Source: Lota lota (taxonomy: Eukaryota; Chordata; Actinopteri; Gadiformes; Lotidae). Taken from it: a DNA stretch of 64,000 nt. The notes below the pieces were generated by a model. That model ran no database searches, had not been told where the DNA came from, and worked only from the letters and a program-made list of their open reading frames with translations. Below, piece after piece: positions 43,401-57,200 of this stretch; the stretch's first letter is position 1, and every line of letters starts with the position of its first letter. The stretch covers positions 26,225-90,224 of the forward strand of contig JACYXH010000777.1 of the NCBI GenBank assembly GCA_026745465.1, in the 5' to 3' direction. The position numbers and the translations under genes are program-made.

Positions 43401-45130
43401 CACAAATGAACCATTTCCATCTCATGTCAAACCCACATGCCACCGAGCCATACAATGCCAAACACTCATGCCACCATCCATGTCCAACTCTCCTGCCATG
43501 ACACCCAGAATAGAACAGAATCTTTAATGTCGCCAGATTTAAATGAATCTTCAGTGGTGTCCGACATTGGTCATCATGAAGGGTGTCTCCAAAAGGTGTC
43601 CCGGTTGCTTTAACGTCTCTGAAGTGATGTCTTTGTAGTCTGGTGGTCTCCTGAATGAGTAGCCTTCACAGATGCAAACAGCTTTAGAAAGCCTTGGGAC
43701 AGGACTCTGGGAAAGAGGTGAGAAGAAGGTAGCCCTTGGCGTTTCTCCTTTGGAAATCCCTGTCACCATCTTAAAAGGACATTCTAGTCCATGTAACAGA
43801 TGTCACAACAGATTCTCAAACACTTGGTTTATCCTGAGGGGGCGCTTCTACAGAGCTGTAGACTTCAGACAGCACTGTATCCTAGCATGCATCTCTGCTC
43901 ACTCAGATCTCATCAGTAAAGCAACACTCACGTGATATAGATGCAGAGCTCAGGAGAGTAGCGGGAAAGAAGACTCAAGAAATCAGAACCCAACCCTGGA
44001 GTATGTTTTGGGTATACCCACAGACATCTATTATTACACCTTACAACACTCACTTAGAACCGGTACTTGCAACCATTTTAACAAACCATTAATACCAACT
44101 CAAACCAAACCCTTAATTAGCCTATACACCAAAAATAAAGAAATCCTCACTACTCATAATCAACCTTCACCTAACTGGTTAACTCAACCCACCAGGAAGC
44201 CAAAATACATGAACGTGTCCGAAAATAATGTGGAAACAAATGACTTACAGTTCGCAGTTTCTTCTTTATGGTGAAATTAGGATACTCACAGAACTGCAGT
44301 TTCAGCTTCATGATAGACCTTTGAAGCACACACACACACATTTGGGACCATTCAATTTATATATAACGTTTAAGATAACTAACATCTTATCCAGGTTTTT
44401 AATATACGTTGTATTTTTTCTTTGACCGCCATTAGGCCAGAGTGAGTTACTTCTACTTTAACAAGTTCAAATGTATGAGCTCTTAAACATTACACTTTTA
44501 CATAAAATTTATATTTCAATTTCAAATGATAGGTAAACCACCACAATCCCCGATTTCCATCACATTATCAGCAATTTATATTCCACATACAAGTCAATGC
44601 AAGTGTGCTGCCTCAAGACACTCAGGCATTGTGGAGCTGTGATGTCTACTATCGCATCCTTGCATTGACATTTTAAAGTTCCAATTCAGTGTCAATCTCC
44701 CATGTTAAATGTACAGCAACGCTTCAGTTCCACCAGAAAGGCCCAAGAGATGGTTTCTGGCCAACGGGGTTTCACGGCAGGTCAGACTGGGGGTGTTGGC
44801 CTACAAACTGCTTTATTTAAATGTGGGCTACATGCACCACTTTTGTACTTTAATATGCTTATATTGCTTCTGTAAATAAAGAAACGGTCACGTTTTTTAC
44901 TTTATGATAGGCTAAAAACAACCAACATAAATATAACATTTGAATTAGTAGGCACATTTCTACTCACATCAGGTCCAGATGAGATGCTCAGTTTTACTTC
45001 GAAAAGTCTTTGTAACCTGTGAAACAGAGAAAGAGATGGCCAATTAGTCACACCACACTTCACCAGAACACTACACACACGTTGTGGTTTCATGAACACA
45101 GTAATCTCACCACGTCTGGGAGCCATCACA
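43401..45130. other. unique sequence with exon-like modules
   Basis: On the minus strand, 45,016-44,968 is a 49-nt block between a strong acceptor (ctctttctctgtttcacag) and a gtgagt donor, open in one frame (LQRLFEVKLSISSGPD). 44,318-44,290 is a 29-nt block between tgtgcttcaaag and gtgagt. They could belong to an unrecognised gene, but no family assignment is possible. Confidence 0.25.
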
Positions 45131-45134
45131 CTGC

Positions 45135-46313
<1,179 letters not shown>

Positions 46314-46321
46314 GGCTAACC

Positions 46322-46795
46322 TGTCATGAATCCAGCACCTTGAGCCTGTTTTGCCATTGTTTTGTTTATTTCTCTACCTGAAGTCCAAATTTCCTGAGTT
46401 TCCTGAACACATCCCGGCTGATTCTCCAACTACGTTCACCTGCTGCAATCTGCACACCTTGTCCTGATCTTCACCTCTGCACTATTTAAGCCATGACCAG
46501 ACATCCATTCCCTGCCGGATCGTTAGCGTAACCAGTATGTTAGCTCTCGTATCAAGAGTCAAGCTTTTGGGAAGTTGTCGCTATTTTTGTCGCTTTTTGC
46601 CTGTCGCTAATCTGCCACATACTCCTCTGTCTACAGTTACTCACCTGGATCAGCATAAAGACCTCCAGTCTTCCAGCTTCACCCACTCCCGACCAACATT
46701 CAAGATTCAGCTTCCAAATAAATATTCACCTTGTAATTTCCAACTTACCTCGTCATGGTCTGCTTTTGGGTTCCTGCATTAGACAAATCGTGACA
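46322..46795 (+). mobile_element. 5' LTR of a gypsy-type element (element 1)
   Basis: Runs TGTCATGAATCCAGCAC...AATCGTGACA (474 bp) with a TGTCA/TGACA terminal inverted repeat. It is followed after 16 bases by a Gag start codon. The sequence to its left is copy D flank. Confidence 0.7.
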
Positions 46796-46811
46796 GAACG
46801 ATCCGGCGAAG

Positions 46812-47240
46812 ATGAACCCAGCGGATCTGGACTCTGTTTGCCATGCCACAACAAGGAATTATGTTGGGACAGCATGGTGGGGCACTGCAGGAGGTAACAA
46901 GTGCAATTCGAAATCTCACTACTAGTCTTACCACTGTCCATGCTCAGCTCAGTGCTCTAGCAGTTTCTTCACCACCTGTTTCTCCACCCTCGCCTGCTGT
47001 CTCAGAGACTGCGTCGACCCGAGAGTCCAATGTTCCGACACCGGATAAGTACGACAGGGATTTGGGAAGATGTCGTTCTTTTCTCATGCAATGTGACTTG
47101 GTTTTTGACTTGCAACTTAACTCCTATGCTTCTGATAAAGCTAGGATTGCCTTTGTTATTGAACTGCTACATGGAAAGCCTCTGGAGTGGGCATCTGCCC
47201 TGTGGGAACGACAGGACTCCTGCTTATCGTCGTACCACGC
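46812..47240 (+). pseudogene. gypsy Gag fragment (element 1)
   Basis: Starts MNPADLDSVCHA, then needs a frameshift to continue as PQQGIMLGQHGGALQEV. The stretch to about 47,235 (DKYDRDLGRCRSFLMQCDLV, LLHGKPLEWASALWE) matches the Gag capsid region of fish Ty3/gypsy elements. It ends at a junction with RNase H sequence of another frame, so the remaining Gag, protease and most of RT are deleted. Confidence 0.75.
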
Positions 47241-47261
47241 TTTCTCAGCTGTGAGAGTGCC

Positions 47262-47605
47262 GTCGGAGCTGGGGCGGTACTGTTGCAAAAAGATGATGGG
47301 GAGATAGGTTGACCCGTTTGCTACTATTCAGCGAAGTTTAAAAAGCATCAGCTGAACTACTCGACTATCGAGAAGGAAACGTTAGCCATGCTACTAGCCC
47401 TTCAGCATTTTGATGTGTATGTTGGGACCAGTTACCAACCGGTCACGGTATACACCGACCATAACCCGCTTGTGTTCCTGAACCAGATGTATAACAGCAA
47501 CCAGCGCTTGATGCGCTGGGCACTCTTGGCCCAGAACTACAACATTGTTATCAAGTACAAGAAGGGAGTTGAGAACATCATGGCAGATGCGTTATCCCGT
47601 GGGTG
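47262..47605 (+). pseudogene. gypsy RNase H fragment (element 2)
   Basis: Frame from AVLLQKDDGEIG, an in-frame TGA near 47,309, then KFKKHQLNYSTIEKETLAML and VTVYTDHNPLVFLNQM to ADALSRG and a stop at 47,605. These are RNase H motifs of Ty3/gypsy pol. The integrase that normally follows is missing. Confidence 0.8.
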
Positions 47606-47679
47606 AGACTGCTAAAGGCTATGGTTGTTGGGATGTTGAGGAACCCAGGTGTTTTAGGGTTTGGTCTTGTGGGAGGGGG

Positions 47680-48467
<788 letters not shown>

Positions 48468-49100
48468 ATTTGGACGCACGTCCAATAGACGACACACTGT
48501 CCAAGCAGGGTTGTCAATCATCCGGTGGTGGGGCTGGGACGGGACGGCACAACGGGCTGGAGGAGACGGGCTTGACTTGAGAGACGTGGAAAGTCTGGTG
48601 AATCCGAAGGGATGGAGGAAGCTTTAGACGGATGGCACAGGTGTTGACTATGGAGTCGATCTCGTACGGACCAACGAAACGGGAGGCGAGTTTCTGTGAG
48701 ACTCCCTTCAAGGGAAGATCTTTGGAACGAAGCCAAACCTTTTGCCCAGGGGTATACTGTGGGGCCGGGAGACGGTGTTTATTTACTTGGTGTTGGGAGC
48801 GGGTGGACGCACGGAGCAAAGCAGCACGTGTGCGCTTCCAGGTGCGCTGGCAACGGCGTAGGTGGACCTGGACGGAGGGGACAGCGATCTCTGCCTCCAA
48901 GGCAGGAAACAGAGGCGGTTGGTATCCCAACGAAGACATGAATGGTGACAGGCTGGTGGACGCATTGATTAGGGTGTTGTGGGCATACTCAACCCAGGGG
49001 AGTTGAGTACTCCAGGAGGAGGGGTGGGAGTTGGTCACACAGCGAAGTGCGGCCTCCATCTCCTGGTTTGCCCTCTCTGATTGTCAATTGGTCTGCGGGT
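48468..49100 (-). pseudogene. gypsy integrase C-terminal and chromodomain end (element 3)
   Basis: Minus-strand frame 49,059-48,514 holds the integrase C-terminal region ([59 protein letters not shown]). A frameshift follows, and a chromodomain start ([15 protein letters not shown]) is seen at about 48,470-48,510. There it is cut off by the LTR at 48,467. Confidence 0.82.
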
Positions 49101-51081
49101 GGTATCCGGAGGATAGACTGACCGTGGTTCCCAGAGCCGCACAGAACGACCACCAGACTTGGGAAATGAACTGCGGACCTCAGTCCAACACGATATCCGT
49201 CGGGATGCCGTGGAGACAGAACACGTGGGACACTAAGAGGTCTGCAGTCTCTCTAGAGGAGGGAAGCTTGGGGAGTGCTAGGAAGTGTGCGGCCTTAGAA
49301 AAGCGGTCGATGATAGTTAGGATGGTGGTGTTGCCTTCAGAAGGAGGGAGACCAGTGACAAAGTCCAGGGCTATATGGGACCATGGACGACTGCGGATTG
49401 GCAGGGGTCGAAGCAAGCCGGAACGAGGCCGGGTCGAGGACTTATTGCGAGCGCAGACAGCGCAGGCCGCGATGAAGGAACGGACGTTTGCGTCCATGGA
49501 GGGCCACCAGAATCGTCGACGGACGAAGTCTAAGGTACGAGTTATAACTGGGTGACAGGTGAGTCTAGTGGAGTGAGCCCAGGTTAGTACCCTGGACCGC
49601 ACCACGTCAGGAACAAACAACCGGTTGGGCGGACCGGTGCCAGGGTCAGGCTGTTGTTGCTGTGCCTGGAGTACAGAGGATTCAACCTCCAGGGTGAGTG
49701 TAGCAATGAGGCAGGTGGACGGCAGAATGGGTTCTGGTTCAGGACAGGGGTCCTGGGGGGAGTACAGACGGGACAGGGCGTCCGGCTTTACGTTTCGGGA
49801 GCCGGGGCGGTAGGTAAGGGTGAAATTGAATCGCCCAAAGAAAAGAGCCCATCTGGCCTGCCGGGAGTTGGGCCTCTTTGCCGACTGAATGTATGACAGA
49901 TTGCGGTGGTCGGTCCAAACAATAAAAGGTTGTTCTGCTCCCTCCAACCAGTGACGCCACTCCTCCAGCGCCAATTTGACGGCAAGGAGCTCCCGGTTCC
50001 CGACATCATAATTCCTCTCTGGTGGGCTAAGCCGGCGGGAGAAAAAGGCGCACGGGTGCAACTTGTGATCGCCGGAGGAGCGCTGCGAGAGAACGGCGCC
50101 CACGCCGGTGTCAGAAGCATCGACCTCAACCACGAACTGAAGTGAGGGGTCTGGTTGAATGAGGATGGGTGCCGACACGAAACGTCTCTTCAGAGATTGA
50201 AAGGCTGCGTCTGCCTCGGATGTCCACAGGAAGGGTCTCTTAGTGGAGGTTAGAGCGGTGAGGGGAGCAGCGATTTGACTATAACCTCGGATGAAACGAC
50301 GATAAAAATGTGCAAACCCTAAAAACTGTTGCAATCGTTTGCAGGACGAGGGTGTGGGCCACTCGGCGACCGCCGAGACTTTGGAGGGATCCGTCCTAAT
50401 CTCCCCCTGCCCAATGATGTACCCCAGAAAGGAGGTAGAGGTGACATGGAATTCACACTTCTCGGCTTTTACAAAGAGCCGATTTTCCAAAAGGCGCTGC
50501 AGGACTTGCCGGACATGGACCTGATGCTCCTCCAACGATCCAGAGAAAATGAGGATATCGTCCAAGTAAACGAATACGGAACGATTTAATAGGTTTCGAA
50601 GAACGTCGTTCAAAAGGGCCTGGAAAACGGCTGGGGCGTTGGTGAGCCCGAACGGCATAACTAAGTACTCGAAGTGGCCGAGCGGTGTATTGAATGCCGT
50701 TTTCCATTCGTCCCCCTCCATAATGCGGACTAGGTGATAAGCATTGCGTAGATCGAGCTTGGAGAATATCCTCGCCCCATGGAGAGGGACGAAGGCGGAG
50801 CTGATTAAAGGTAAGGGATACTTATTTTTGATATTATTGAGGCCACAGAAATCAATACAGGGACGGAGGGAGCGATCCTTCTTGGAAACGAAGAAAAATC
50901 CGGCTCCAACTGGGGAAGAGGGGCGGATAATACCAGCGGCTAGTGACTCCTGAATATACTGCTCCATAGCTTCACGCTTGGGATGGGATAGATTGTACAG
51001 ACGGCTGCTGGGCCGGGGAGCCCCAGGAAGAAGGTCAATCGCGCAGTCGTAGGGGCGGTGGGGGGGGTAAAGAAAGTGCAA
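49101..51081 (-). pseudogene. gypsy pol: RT, RNase H and integrase core (element 3)
   Basis: A 633-codon frame (51,081-49,180). RT motifs include [24 protein letters not shown] and the catalytic [11 protein letters not shown] (about 50,575). The RNase H follows with [17 protein letters not shown] and [10 protein letters not shown]. Integrase zinc-finger residues are around [18 protein letters not shown] and CAVCARNK, then [11 protein letters not shown] with the first catalytic Asp. Two in-frame TGA codons just downstream (about 49,180 and 49,084) interrupt the integrase core near the second Asp and the Glu. The first is consistent with C-to-T decay of an Arg CGA. This is a Ty3/gypsy chromovirus-type element and is inactive. 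Confidence 0.9.
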
Positions 51082-51283
51082 GGGTCTTTCTAAAAACCGC
51101 CCTCAGGTCATGATATATCTCCGGGACCGATGACAGATCGGAGGGAATTGATGGTGGGGACTTGGACTCCAGAGTGTGAGGAGGTTGGGCGGACCGCAAG
51201 CACTGAGTGAGACAAAAAGGACTCTAGGAAGAGATCCGACTCTCTTTCCAGTCCATCTGGGGGTTATGACGCTGCAGCCAGGG
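51082..51283 (-). pseudogene. gypsy protease-RT linker remnant (element 3)
   Basis: In a shifted minus frame, PWLQRHNPQMDW and then [17 protein letters not shown] can be read, the junction between protease and RT. A frameshift in the C-run at about 51,060-51,075 separates it from the main frame. The element is truncated at about 51,283, where the 26-bp satellite begins. Confidence 0.7.
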
Positions 51284-54200
51284 GTAGACGTTAAACCTAA
51301 CCGGGTAGCTGTGTTGTTAAACCTAACCGGGTAGCTGTGTTGTTAAACCTAACCGGGTAGCAGTGTTGTTAAACCTAACCGGGTAGCAGTGTTGTTAAAC
51401 CTAACCGGGTAGCTGTGTTATTAACCCTTACCGGGTAGCTGTGTTGTTAAACCTTACCGGGTAGCTGGGTTGTTAAACCTAACCGGGCAGCTGGGTTGTT
51501 AAACCTAACCGGGTAGCAGTGTTGTTTAACCTAACCGGGTACCTAACCGGGTAGCTGTGTTGTTTAACCTAACCGGGTAGCAGTGTTGTTAAACCTAACC
51601 GGGTAGCTGTGTTGTTAAACCTAACCGGGTAGCTGTGTTGTTAAACCTAACAGGGTAGCTGTGTTGTTAAACCTAACCGGGTAGCTGTGTTGTTAAACCT
51701 AACCGCGTAGCTGTGTTGTTAAACCTAACCGGGTAGCTGTGTTGTTAAACCTAACCGGGTAGCTGTGTTGTTAAACCTAACTGGGTAGCTGTGTTGTTAA
51801 ACCTAACCGGGTAGCTGGGTTGTTAAACCTAACCTGGTAGCTGGGTTGTTAAACCTAACCTGGTAGCTGTGTTGTTAAACCTATCCGGGTAGAAGTGTTG
51901 TTAAACCTAACCGGGTAGCAGTATTTTTAAACCTAACCGGGTAGCTGTGTTGTTAATTCTCACCGGGTAGCTGTGTTGTTAAACCTCACCGGGTACCTAA
52001 CCGGATAGCTGTGTTGTTTAACCTAACCGGGTAGCTGTGTTGTTAACTCTAACCGGGTAGCTGTGTTGTTAAACCTCACCGGGAAGCTGTGTTGTTAAAC
52101 CTCACCGGGTAGCTGTGTTGTTTAACATAACCGGGTAGCTGTGTTGTTAAACCTAACCAGGTAGCTGTGTTGTTAAACCTAGACGGGTAGCAGTGTTGTT
52201 AAACCTAAACGGGTAGCTGTGTTGTTAAACCTAACCTGGTAGCAGGTTTGTTAAACCTAACCGGGTAGCTGTGTTGTTAAAACTAATCGGGTAGCTGTGT
52301 TGTTAAACCTAAACGGGTAGCTGTGTTGTTAACCCCAACTGGGTAGCTGTGTTGTTAACCCCAACTGGGTAGCTGTGTTGTTAACCCTAACCGGGTTGCT
52401 GTGTTGTTAAACCTAACCGGGTAGCAGTGTTGTTAAACCTAAAAGGGTACCTGTGTTGTTAAACCTAACCGGGTAGCAGTGTTCTTTAACCTAACCGGGT
52501 ACCTAACCAGGTAGCTGTGTTGTTTAACCTAACCTGGTAGCAGTGTTGTTTAACCTAACCGGGTACCTAACCAGGTAGCTGTGTTGTTTAACCTAACCGG
52601 GTAGCAGTGTTGTTAAACCTAACCGGGTACCTAACCAGGTAGCTGTGTTGTTTAACCTAACCGGGTAGCTGTGTTGTTAACTCTAACCGGGTAGCTGTGT
52701 TGTTAAAACTAACCGGGTAGCTGTGTTGTTAAAACTAATCGGGTAGCTGTGTTGTTAAACCTAAACGGGTAGCTGTGTTGTTAAACCTAGACGGGTAGCA
52801 GTGTTGTTAAACCTAAACGGGTAGCTGTGTTGTTAAACCTAACCTGGTAGCAGTGTTGTTAAACCTAACCGGGTAGCTGTGTTGTTAAAACTAATCGGGT
52901 AGCTGTGTTGTTAAACCTAAACGGGTAGCTGTGTTGTTAACCCCAACTGGGTAGCTGTGTTGTTAACCCTAACCGGGTTGCTGTGTTGTTAAACCTAACC
53001 GGGTAGCAGTGTTGTTAAACCTAAAAGGGTAGCTGTGTTGTTAAACCTAACCGGGTAGCAGTGTTGTTAAACCTAAAAGGGTAGCTGTGTTGTTAAACCT
53101 AACAGGGTAGCAGTGTTGTTAAACCTAACCGGGTAGCTGTGTTGTTAAACCTAACCGGGTAGCTGTGTTGTTAAACCTAACCGGGTAGCTGTGTGTTTAA
53201 ACCTAACCGGGTAGCTGTGTGTTTAAACCTAACCGGGTAGCTGTGTTGTTAAACCTAAACGGGTAGCTGTGTTGTTAACCCCAACTGGGTAGTTGTGTTG
53301 TTAACCTAACCGGGTAACTGTGTTGTTAAACTTAACCGGGTAGCAGTGTTGTTAAACCTAAAAGGGTAGCTGTGTTGTTAAACCTAACCGGGTAGCAGTG
53401 TTGTTTAACCTAAAAGGGTAGCTGTGTTGTTAAACCTAACAGGGTAGCAGTGTTGTTAAACCTAACCGGTTAGCTGTGTTGTTAAACCTAACCGGGTAGC
53501 AGTGTTGTTAAACCTAACCGGGTAGCTGTGTTGTTAAACCTAAAAGGGTAGCTGTGTTGTTAAACCTAACCGGGTAGCAGTGTTGTTAAACCTAAAAGGG
53601 TAGCTGTGTTGTTAAACCTAACAGGGTAGCAATGTTGTTAAACCTAACCGGGTAGCTGTGTTGTTAAACCTAACATGGTAGCTGTGTTGTTAAACCTAAC
53701 CGGGTAGCTGTGTTGTTAAACCTAACCGGGTAGCTGTGTTGTTAAACCTAACCGGGTAGCAGTGTTGTTAAACCTAACCGGGTAGCTGTATTGTTAAACC
53801 CTAACCGGGTAGCTGTGTTGTTAACCCTAACCGGGTAGCTGTGTTGTTAAACCTAACCGGGTAGCTGTGTTGTTTAACCGAACCGGGTAGCTGTGTTGTT
53901 AAACCTAACCGGGTAGCTGTGTTGTTAAACCTTACCGGGTAGCTGTGTTGTTAAACCTAACCGTGTAGCTAGGTTGTTAAACCTAACCTGGTAGCTGTGT
54001 TGGTAAACCTCACCGGGAAGCTGTGTTGTTAAACCTCACCGGGTAGCTGTGTTGTTAACCCTAACCGGGTAGCTGTGTTGTTAACCCTAAGCGGGTAGCT
54101 GTGTTGTTAACCCTAACAGGGTAGCTGTGTTGTTAAACCTAACAGGGTAGCTGTGTTGTTAAACCTAACCGGGTAGCTGTGTTGTTAAACCTAACCGGGT

Positions 54201-57200
54201 AGCTGTGTTGTTAAACCTAACCGGGTAGCTGTGTTGTTAAACCTAACCGGGTAGCTGTGTTGTTAAACCTAACCGGGTAGCTGTGTTGTTAAACCCTAAC
54301 CGGGTAGCTGTGTTGTTAAACCTAACCGGGTAGCTGTGTTGTTAAACCTAACCGGGTAGCTGTGTTGTTAAACCTAACCGGGTAGCTGTGTTGTTAAACC
54401 TAACCGGGTAGCTGTGTTGTTAAACCTAACCGGGTAGCTGTGTTGTTAAACCTAACCGGGTAGCTGTGTTGTTAAACCTAACCGGGTAGCTGTGTTGTTA
54501 AACCTAACCGTGTAGCTGTGTTGTTAAACCTAACCGTGTTGTTAAACCTAACCGGGTAGCTGTGTTGTTTAAACCTAACCGGGTAGCTGTGTTGTTTAAA
54601 CCTAACCGGTAGCTGTACCTAAACCTAACCGGTAGCTGTGTTGTTTAACCTAACCGGGTAGCAGTGTTGTTAAACCTAACCGGGTACCTAACCAGGTAGC
54701 TGTGTTGTTTAACCTAACCGGGTAGCTGTGTTGTTAACTCTAACCGGGTAGCTGTGTTGTTAAAACTAACCGGGTAGCTGTGTTGTTAAAACTAATCGGG
54801 TAGCTGTGTTGTTAAACCTAAACGGGTAGCTGTGTTGTTAAACCTAGACGGGTAGCAGTGTTGTTAAACCTAAACGGGTAGCTGTGTTGTTAAACCTAAC
54901 CTGGTAGCAGTGTTGTTAAACCTAACCGGGTAGCTGTGTTGTTAAAACTAATCGGGTAGCTATGTTGTTAAACCTAAACGGGTAGCTGTGTTGTTAACCC
55001 CAACTGGGTAGCTGTGTTGTTAACCCTAACTGGGTTGCTGTGTTGTTAAACCTAACCGGGTAGCAGTGTTGTTAAACCTAAAAGGGTAGCTGTGTTGTTA
55101 AACCTAACCGGGTAGCAGTGTTGTTAAACCTAAAAGGGTAGCTGTGTTGTTAAACCTAACAGGGTAGCAGTGTTGTTAAACCTAACCGGGTAGCTGTGTT
55201 GTTAAACCTAACCGGGTAGCTGTGTTGTTAAACCTAACCGGGTAGCTGTGTTGTTAAACCTAACCGGGTAGCTGTGTGTTTAAACCTAACCGGGTAGCTG
55301 TGTTGTTAAACCTAACCGGGTAGCTGTGTTGTTAAACCTAACATGGTAGCTGTGTTGTTAAACCTAACCGGGTAGCTGTGTTGTTAAACCTTACCGGGTA
55401 GCTGTGTTGTTAAACCTAACCGGGTAGCAGTGTTGTTAAACCTAACCGGGTAGCTGTATTGTTAAACCCTAACCGGGTAGCTGTGTTGTTAACCCTAACC
55501 GGGTAGCTGTGTTGTTAAACCTAACCGGGTAGCTGTGTTGTTAAACCGAACAGGGTAGCTGTGTTGTTAAACCGAACAGGGTAGCTGTGTTGTTAAACCT
55601 AACAGGGTAGCTGTGTTGTTAAACCTAACAGGGTAGCTGTGTTGTTAAACCTTACCGGGTAGCTGTGTTGTTAAACCTAACCGTGTAGCTAGGTTGTTAA
55701 ACCTAACCTGGTAGCTGTGTTGGTAAACCTCACCGGGAAGCTGTGTTGTTAAACCTCACCGGGAAGCTGTGTTGTTAAACCTCACCGGGTAGCTGTGTTG
55801 TTAACCCTAACCGGGTAGCTGTGTTGTTAACCCTAACCGGGTAGCTGTGTTGTTAACCCTAAGCGGGTAGCTGTGTTGTTAACCCTAACAGGGTAGCTGT
55901 GTTGTTAAACCTAACAGGGTAGCTGTGTTGTTAAACCTAACCGGGTAGCGGTTTTGTTAAACCTAACCGGGTAGCCGTGTTGTTAAACCTAACCGGGTAG
56001 CTCAGTTGTTAAACCTAACTGGGTAGTAGTGTTGTTAAACCTAACCGGGTAGCTGTGTTGTTAACCCTAACCGGGTAGCTGTGTTGTTAACCCTAACCGG
56101 GTAGCTGTGTTGTTAAACCTTACCGGGTAGCTGTGTTGTTAAACCTAACCGGGTAGCAGTGTTGTTAAACCTAACCGGGTAGCAGTGTTGTTAAACCTAA
56201 CCGGGTAGCTGTATTGTTAAACCCTAACCGGGTAGCTGTGTTGTTAACCCTAACCGGGTAGCTGTGTTGTTAAACCTAACCGGGTAGCTGTGTTGTTAAA
56301 CCTTACCGGGTAGCTGGGTTGTTAAACCTAACCGGGCAGCTGGGTTGTTAAACCTAACCGGGTAGCAGTGTTGTTTAACCTAACTGGGTACCTAACCGGG
56401 TAGCTGTGTTGTTTAACCTAACCGGGTAGCAGTGTTGTTAAACCTAACCGGGTAGCTGTGTTGTTTAAACCTAACAGGGTAGCTGTGTTGTTAAACCTAA
56501 CAGGGTAGCTGTGTTGTTAAACCTAACAGGGTAGCTGTGTTGTTAAACCTAACAGGGTAGCTGTGTTGTTAAACCTAACAGGGTAGCTGTGTTGTTAAAC
56601 CTAACCGGGTAGCTGTGTTGTTAAACCTAACCGGGTAGCTGTGTTGTTAAACCTAACCGGGTAGCTGTGTGTTTAAACCTAACCGGGTAGCTGTGTGTTT
56701 AAACCTAACCGGGTAGCTGTGTTGTTAAACCTAAACGGGTAGCTGTGTTGTTAACCCCAACTGGGTAGTTGTGTTGTTAACCTAACCGGGTAACTGTGTT
56801 GTTAACTTAACCGGGTAGCAGTGTTGTTAAACCTAAAAGGGTAGCTGTGTTGTTAAACCTAACCGGGTAGCAGTGTTGTTTAACCTAAAAGGGTAGCTGT
56901 GTTGTTAAACCTAACAGGGTAGCAGTGTTGTTAAACCTAACCGGTTAGCTGTGTTGTTAAACCTAACCGGGTAGCAGTGTTGTTAAACCTAACCGGGTAG
57001 CTGTGTTGTTAAACCTAAAAGGGTAGCTGTGTTGTTAAACCTAACCGGGTAGCAGTGTTGTTAAACCTAAAAGGGTAGCTGTGTTGTTAAACCTAACAGG
57101 GTAGCAATGTTGTTAAACCTAACCGGGTAGCTGTGTTGTTAAACCTAACATGGTAGCTGTGTTGTTAAACCTAACCGGGTAGCTGTGTTGTTAAACCTAA

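Noticed and set aside
48632..49006. Plus-strand ORFs (48,632-49,006; 49,031-49,555; 49,625-50,953)
   Set aside because: Antisense shadows of the gypsy pol gene on the minus strand.
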